From Thiothrix fructosivorans (GTDB lineage Bacteria; Pseudomonadota; Gammaproteobacteria; Thiotrichales; Thiotrichaceae), in the NCBI RefSeq assembly GCF_017349355.1, contig NZ_JAFMPM010000005.1, forward strand, positions 1 through 64,000: a stretch of DNA of 64,000 nt, in the 5' to 3' direction. A program made the position numbers and the translations under genes. Every line of letters begins with the position of its first letter. Position 1 is the first letter of the stretch. Of this stretch, positions 59,685-64,000 are shown in pieces. The notes beneath the pieces are model-generated. The model saw only the letters and a list, made by a program, of their open reading frames with translations, ran no database searches and was not told the origin of the DNA.

Positions 59685-60464
59685 TTAAGGCAATATCACC
59701 CGCACCGATTCCGACGGACGTAACACCTCTTTCGCATTGCGCTTAAAGAGAATATCCAGCTCGTAAATCGCGCCTTCCGGTTCGATCCGCACCGCTTCCA
59801 CGCCTTGGCTGTAGACTTTGCCGCTACGGTTATCGCCGTTCACCTGCACTTGCGCTGTCGAACCCACCGCATAACGCCGCAAAACATCCGCCGTCACCAA
59901 CACACGTGCCAACATCTGATCATCGGGTGCTAGGCTAACCAGCGGCTGGTCTTGCTTGCCTGCAAAAATCACCGCACCTTGCCACGCATTATTGGCGGCA
60001 ATAATCCCCGCAAATGGTGCTTTGAGTTCGGTATGCCCCAAGGCGACTTGCGCGGCTTCTTCCGTTGCTTTCGCCGATTCCATTTCGGTGGTGGCTACCG
60101 CTTTTTTCAACTCGCCGTCTTTGAGTTCTTCCTCGGCAATCAAACCGCGATCAAACAGCTCTTGGGTACGCGCCATATCACGTTCCGCGTCATCCATGCT
60201 CAACGTGGCACGGGCTACCCGCGCTTTGGCTTCCAGCAACGCCGCTTTTTGTTTGCGCTGATCCATGCGTACCAGTAAATCACCTTTGTTGACATGTTGC
60301 CCCGTGGTCACATTCACCGCATCAATCACACCGTTTTCGACGACGCGCATATCCACCTTGTGCTGCCATTCCAGACGACCTTTCAGTTCCAGTGCGTGCA
60401 CAGGCAAACTGCACAGCAACAGGGCAGGTAATACGAGCCGGAGGGTAGTCGAGAAGTGTTTCAT
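59685..60464 (-). CDS. HlyD-family periplasmic adaptor protein
   Basis: Membrane-fusion-type protein of 259 residues with a signal peptide (LVLPALLLCSLPVHA) rather than a membrane anchor. It has a lipoyl half-motif (MRVVENGVIDAVNVTTGQHV), a helical hairpin (residues ~70-140), the second lipoyl half (TELKAPFAGIIAANNAWQGA) and a beta-barrel. Such adaptors link an inner-membrane pump to an outer-membrane channel. It overlaps the TolC-like gene by four bases, but no pump gene is in the operon. Confidence 0.85.
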   Translation of the reverse strand: MKHFSTTLRLVLPALLLCSLPVHALELKGRLEWQHKVDMRVVENGVIDAVNVTTGQHVNKGDLLVRMDQRKQKAALLEAKARVARATLSMDDAERDMARTQELFDRGLIAEEELKDGELKKAVATTEMESAKATEEAAQVALGHTELKAPFAGIIAANNAWQGAVIFAGKQDQPLVSLAPDDQMLARVLVTADVLRRYAVGSTAQVQVNGDNRSGKVYSQGVEAVRIEPEGAIYELDILFKRNAKEVLRPSESVRVILP

Positions 60465-61456
60465 GCTGGCTTATCCTCTGTTTTCGGGGCAGGTTTCGGC
60501 AACGGCCAAACCGGATTGCCTTGCAAGGCGTTTAATTGCGCAAAGGTCAGGGCGCGGCAGAATTGGATTTGCTGTTGTTGCAAGCGGGCTTTGCTTTGCT
60601 GGGTCATCGCATCGCCAATGTCGGATTTGACTTCTTGCTCATACAACGTGCGGCTGCGTTCCAGATAATAATCACGCCACAGAATTTCCGCTTGGGAACG
60701 TTCTTCGGCTACCTTGAACACATCCAAACGCAGCAGCAATTCGAGGAGGTGTTGGCGTAATTCCATGTCGATGACGGCGCGTTCTTCGGCGGTGGCATCG
60801 TCGCGGCGGTCATCCAGCCATTTGTTGTTTTTCAGGCTGGTTTCGACCAATTCATCCAACGGCGGTAATTCGGTTGGAAATGCGCCAATCGTGGGTGGAT
60901 TCAGCTCATTCGGCAGTTTTTGCGGATTATTGATGGCTTGCGCCAATAGCGAACGGGTTAAGCGTTGCGAGGCAGCACTGGCAGCTCCTTGCTGGCGCAC
61001 TACTTGGTATTCTGCGTCGAGTTCCGCCACATCCAATTCCGAAAACTCTTTCAACTCCAAACGGGTACGCGTGCGGTCGAGTGGGATGAAATACACCGCC
61101 ATGTTTTCGTTATCACGCACCGCGCTCGAATCTGCCAGTACCACATCGAAAAACCGCTCCATAATGTCGAGGCGTTGTTTTTCTAGCGGCGCAATCAGGT
61201 TGGGCAGCAAGCGGTCGCGCTGATTGTCTGCCCCCGTATTGCTGTTATACGCCAGATTATGGCAATCCAAATACAGCGGCTGCGGGGCAGGGTGGCGCAA
61301 CGCAATGTCAGGTGCTAGCTGGCTGCGGGGATGACCTTCCGCGTAGTTGACTGCCTGATCAAGGCTCAACGGGTCAGGAACATCGGCAGCTTGCACACTC
61401 GTGAAGATGATCAGGGGGGATAACACCCCCCACCAGCAAGCCTTAACTCTTCGCAT
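60461..61456 (-). CDS. TolC-like outer membrane efflux protein, short
   Basis: A 331-residue exported protein, signal peptide ending FTSVQA. After the cleavage site it has DVPDPLSLDQAVNYAEGHPR, the opening motif of TolC-type proteins, and long helices (AEYQVVRQQGAASAASQRLT; ERSQAEILWRDYYLERSRTL) typical of the periplasmic channel. It is clearly shorter than the usual 400-480 residues, so it may be a divergent or partial channel. Starts at 61456 or 61459 overlap the thioredoxin gene; AAGG lies just upstream. Paired with the HlyD-type adaptor. Confidence 0.65.
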   Translation of the reverse strand: MRRVKACWWGVLSPLIIFTSVQAADVPDPLSLDQAVNYAEGHPRSQLAPDIALRHPAPQPLYLDCHNLAYNSNTGADNQRDRLLPNLIAPLEKQRLDIMERFFDVVLADSSAVRDNENMAVYFIPLDRTRTRLELKEFSELDVAELDAEYQVVRQQGAASAASQRLTRSLLAQAINNPQKLPNELNPPTIGAFPTELPPLDELVETSLKNNKWLDDRRDDATAEERAVIDMELRQHLLELLLRLDVFKVAEERSQAEILWRDYYLERSRTLYEQEVKSDIGDAMTQQSKARLQQQQIQFCRALTFAQLNALQGNPVWPLPKPAPKTEDKPA

Positions 61457-62105
61457 CATCAGCCTTGGCAGCCGCATCGCCACCTTGCTCGCGCTTGAAT
61501 TTCGAGAACGGTGTTTCCTCATTCTTTTTATCGACGACGTATTTGCCAAACAGCATGAATTCATCCGCGTCTTTGGTTGCGCCGGTTAGCCGCCCGTTTT
61601 TCATTGGCTCGCCATCCAAGCCAATGAATTGGAATACGGGCGTGGCACGCACGCGGAATTCTTTCAAGGAAAAGTCTTTTTGAGTCGTGGCATCACCTTT
61701 AAAGTTGGTTAATTCCACGTCGCCTTCAATATCGACGCTGACAATGCGGAAGTTTTCTTTGTAGTAATCTTGAATATCGCTGCGGTTGAGGACAGTGCTT
61801 TTCATGCGTTGGCAGAACGGGCATTCGTCCATTTCAAACATCATCAGCACGCCTTTTTTGCCGTCGGCTTTGGCGGTGGCGAGTTCTTCCTTCATGTCAT
61901 TGAAGCTTTCGTCGAAGAATTTGGCTGCTTCGCGGATTTCCACTTCAGGTGTCGTGGTTGTTTCGGTTGCTTTGGTATCTGCGGCAGGTGCAGGTTTATC
62001 TGCCAATGAAGCACTGGGCGTGGTTACTGGCTTGTCATCCGCCATCACGGTGGATATGGACACGCTCAGTGATACAAACGCAGTCAATAGAATGGTACGT
62101 AACAC
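61443..62105 (-). CDS. Periplasmic thioredoxin-fold protein (SoxW-like)
   Basis: A 220-residue exported protein: signal peptide to about residue 22, a Pro/Ala/Thr-rich linker, then a thioredoxin fold with the CPFC active site in MMFEMDECPFCQRMKSTVLN, and the cis-Pro in FRVRATPVFQFIG. The arrangement resembles SoxW and other periplasmic reductants used in sulfur oxidation or cytochrome maturation. GTG start at 62105, eight bases after AGGAGG. First gene of a coupled operon with the TolC-like and HlyD genes. Confidence 0.8.
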   Translation of the reverse strand: MLRTILLTAFVSLSVSISTVMADDKPVTTPSASLADKPAPAADTKATETTTTPEVEIREAAKFFDESFNDMKEELATAKADGKKGVLMMFEMDECPFCQRMKSTVLNRSDIQDYYKENFRIVSVDIEGDVELTNFKGDATTQKDFSLKEFRVRATPVFQFIGLDGEPMKNGRLTGATKDADEFMLFGKYVVDKKNEETPFSKFKREQGGDAAAKADDAKS

Positions 62106-62136
62106 GTTGAAATCCTCCTAATGTTGTCTACTGTTA

Positions 62137-63021
62137 TTATGACAATGCGAACCACAGTATAGCAGGCATAATGAGTAAACTGGCAAGATTACCCAGCAGT
62201 ACAATCGAGGCAACGCGATCCGGCTCTTGCTGATATTGTTCCGCCACCAACACATTCAGCACCGCCGGAGGGAGTGCGGCAAAGATCAGCAATTGCGCGT
62301 ATTGGGTGGCATCTAAGTGCAGCAACGGCATGACCAAATACACGCAAGCAATGCCCGCCGCAGGCCCTGCGATTGCGCCAAATGTGCCGAGTTTCCAATC
62401 ACGCAAATTCACATCCAATAAACGCACGCCCAAGGAAAACAGCAATAGCGGTACTGACACTTGCCCCAATAGTTTCACGGTATTTGCCAAGGCATCCGGC
62501 AAGGTAATGTGTAAACTGCTGCACAATAACCCCAGAATCGTGGCTTGAATCATTGGCATTTTCAGCAAGTTAAACGGGTTGGTACGGTGATTGAGGATGT
62601 AAAATCCCACCGTAAAATGCAGCACCATTTCAATAATGAACAGCACAATCGCCGCTTGCAGCGCGGTTTCCCCAAACGCAAACAGCACCAGTGGAATACC
62701 CATATTGCCGGAATTATTGAACATCATCGGCGGCAAAAAGGTTTTCAGATTAATGCGTAATAGCCACGCAATTGGCAACAATAACAAACCCGAACCGAGC
62801 ACTACCGTTATCCCGCCAATCGCTAGGTCGCGGTATGCCACGAAATCAAACGGTTTATCCATCAGCGCCCAGAACACCAGAAAGGGCGCAAAGAATTCCA
62901 TGTTCAAACGATTCACCACCGCCATATCGGGGCGGCGGAAATAGCCATACGCCGCACCCATAGCGGCGCACGCGAAGACCGGAAAGATGATACTGAGAAT
63001 GCGTAAGGTGGCTTCTAGCAT
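62137..63021 (-). CDS. AEC family transporter
   Basis: Auxin-efflux-carrier-type membrane protein of 294 residues with about ten helices (ILSIIFPVFACAAMGAAYGY; APFLVFWALM; MMFNNSGNMGIPLVLFAFGE with the conserved N-S-G-N-M-G motif; VSVPLLLFSLGVRLL; AALPPAVLNVLVAEQY). Bacterial members move organic acids such as malate or malonate; the substrate here is unknown. It lies 8 bases past the downstream gene on the same strand, and 30 bases before the thioredoxin gene. Confidence 0.92.
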   Translation of the reverse strand: MLEATLRILSIIFPVFACAAMGAAYGYFRRPDMAVVNRLNMEFFAPFLVFWALMDKPFDFVAYRDLAIGGITVVLGSGLLLLPIAWLLRINLKTFLPPMMFNNSGNMGIPLVLFAFGETALQAAIVLFIIEMVLHFTVGFYILNHRTNPFNLLKMPMIQATILGLLCSSLHITLPDALANTVKLLGQVSVPLLLFSLGVRLLDVNLRDWKLGTFGAIAGPAAGIACVYLVMPLLHLDATQYAQLLIFAALPPAVLNVLVAEQYQQEPDRVASIVLLGNLASLLIMPAILWFALS

Positions 63022-63028
63022 GAGTGGT

Positions 63029-63370
63029 TCAAAACGTCGTTACCCAAGCAATCTGCTGATGACCGATGACCCAATGTCCGGCTTGTACGCCAACGAATGC
63101 ACCGAGTGCGTCCCATGCTAAATCTTTGCTACTGAATTGATTGCCATCACTTTGGCTATCTGCAATTTCTTTGAGAACACCCGGCGCGATAGCCCACGCA
63201 AACGCTTTGGTTCGGTCATGCGTTTGTGCGTAGGCAGCAACGCCCAACGCGGCAGAGACACCAAAATGCAGAGACTTATCCTTGCCTGTCCACTCATCTG
63301 CATGGGTCAAGTGAGTGGATAACAGCAACATGAGCAGGACAGTTGCCTGCAAGGCTTTAGGGGATTTCAT
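63029..63370 (-). CDS. YfiM/DUF2279-like exported protein (113 aa)
   Basis: Short exported protein with a signal peptide (LLMLLLSTHLTHA). The mature part is DKSLHFGVSAALGVAAYAQT, followed by APGVLKEIADSQ and SSKDLAWDALGAFVGVQAGH. The pattern of His and Lys/Glu/Asp residues matches the YfiM/DUF2279 family of small envelope proteins, whose role is unknown. It may be cotranscribed with the AEC transporter, eight bases downstream. Confidence 0.75.
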   Translation of the reverse strand: MKSPKALQATVLLMLLLSTHLTHADEWTGKDKSLHFGVSAALGVAAYAQTHDRTKAFAWAIAPGVLKEIADSQSDGNQFSSKDLAWDALGAFVGVQAGHWVIGHQQIAWVTTF

Positions 63371-63382
63371 GTAGGGCGATGC

Positions 63383-63838
63383 TCAATCCATTATTCGTAC
63401 CGCCATTACATCACAGGGAACGCCTTTGAGGGTAGCTTCAGCGGTAGAACCCATGAAACCCAGCACGCTTTTCTTGCCACTGTTGCCGACTACCACCAGA
63501 TCAATGCCGTTGTCTTTAACAAATTGGATGATGGCTTCGCTGGGCTTGCCACTGGCGTAGGTGGTTTCCAGTGCAATTGTGGCGATGCCACTCAGGCTAT
63601 CGGCGAGCTTGCGGAGTTTCTCGGTGGCTAAGTTGGTTTGGTTTTTTCGCATGACGGGTGACATACCGAGCTTGTCAGTGCCACCGAAGGCAACATTGCC
63701 GAGTGATGCGTCTTCCAACACATTGAGCAGGGTAAGATGTGCTTGGTAAAAGTTCGCCAATTCATTGGCACGGGCGACGATGGTATTGCTGATTTTGGTG
63801 AAATCGACTGGCACAAGGATGCGTTGATAGGGTTTCAT
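63383..63838 (-). CDS. Universal stress protein (UspA family)
   Basis: A 151-residue protein with the UspA alpha/beta fold: N-terminal RILVPVDFTKISNTIVARAN, and the ATP-binding motif GNSGKKSVLGFMGSTAEA (G-2x-G-9x-G-S/T type). The ATG at 63838 follows AGGAGAAGACC. A probable FNR-type site lies 57 bases further upstream, which would tie expression to low oxygen. It is the first of a minus-strand group. Confidence 0.93.
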   Translation of the reverse strand: MKPYQRILVPVDFTKISNTIVARANELANFYQAHLTLLNVLEDASLGNVAFGGTDKLGMSPVMRKNQTNLATEKLRKLADSLSGIATIALETTYASGKPSEAIIQFVKDNGIDLVVVGNSGKKSVLGFMGSTAEATLKGVPCDVMAVRIMD

Positions 63839-63894
63839 GGTCTTCTCCTGTTGATGGGCTGCGCTCATCATGTGATGGATTAGCAGGGTCAGGA

Positions 63895-63908
63895 ATGATC
63901 TAGGTCAA
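63895..63908. promoter_or_regulatory. FNR-like site upstream of usp
   Basis: ATGAT-CTAG-GTCAA, one change per half from TTGAT-N4-ATCAA. It is 57 bases before the usp start and 86 before the ATG at 63994. Confidence 0.45.
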
Positions 63909-63993
63909 TTTTTCGGTGTTCTGACAATTTGCATCTAATTCTATTACACTGACGTACTGATAATAATGGTTAGTGGTTGGAGGAGAGGTAGAT

Positions 63994-64000
63994 ATGGGTA
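63994..64000 (+). CDS. Start of a gene running off the right edge
   Basis: ATG at 63994 preceded by GGAGGAGAGG, a strong ribosome site. Only two codons are visible (Met, Gly), so the product cannot be named. It is divergent from usp and would share the FNR-like site. Confidence 0.45.

Overview
The window looks like chromosome from a gammaproteobacterium, most likely a Thiothrix-like filamentous sulfur oxidiser. The basis is gammaproteobacterial gene order (minCDE, rlmB-rnr, a pgsA-like gene with perM and hda, fxsA-groES-groEL), a sulfide:quinone-reductase-like flavoprotein, monomeric isocitrate dehydrogenase beside aceK, and many insertion sequences and palindromic repeats. The genus is an inference; the class is fairly safe.

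Layout. 0-0.6 kb: two overlapping antitoxin-type genes. 1.0-4.6 kb: one gene of unknown function broken twice, by a Tn5/IS50-like IS4-family element (9-bp target duplication) and an IS256-family element (8-bp duplication); removing both restores a 282-codon frame. 4.7-9.6 kb: mfd, with a REP-type palindrome inside its reading frame, and a SEL1-repeat protein. 9.8-15.5 kb: minCDE, gph, rmuC and a MotA/MotB-like membrane pair. 15.5-23.7 kb: rlmB-rnr, tRNA-Leu(CAG), rluA, an OmpA-type lipoprotein, pgsA-like/perM/hda, a DUF533 protein. 23.7-32.6 kb: dsbD with a duplicated alpha domain, an H-NS-like gene, a GGDEF-EAL gene split by an IS1595-family element, and fxsA-groESL with a perfect CIRCE operator.

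32.7-38.1 kb: HNH nuclease, oxygenase, PP-loop protein, flavoprotein, cysS, OsmC. 38.1-43.6 kb: an accessory block bounded by a 38-bp direct repeat that is also the 3' end of recG. It holds a TIR-transmembrane-PEGA-FGE protein whose last 40 codons carry the signature of a diversity-generating retroelement (DGR) variable region, a frameshifted REP-associated tyrosine transposase (RAYT) between two REP pairs, a DUF4143 ATPase and a Uma2 nuclease. 43.6-49.9 kb: recG, aceK, monomeric icd. 49.9-53.6 kb: an NO/hydroxylamine cassette (reductase, hcp, CRP/FNR regulator) bounded by a 53-bp direct repeat of the 3' end of the next gene. 53.5-64 kb: ABC exporter operon, mtgA, a broken TumE toxin with intact TumA antitoxin, a second DUF4143 ATPase, a HlyD/TolC-like/thioredoxin operon, an AEC transporter and a universal stress protein.

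The most notable system is the 38.7-40.6 kb receptor-like gene: a cytoplasmic TIR effector joined through one membrane helix to an external sensor whose tip appears to be diversified by a DGR encoded elsewhere in the genome. Next are the RAYT/REP set, including a REP pair inside mfd, and two separate cassettes each bounded by a duplicated gene end.
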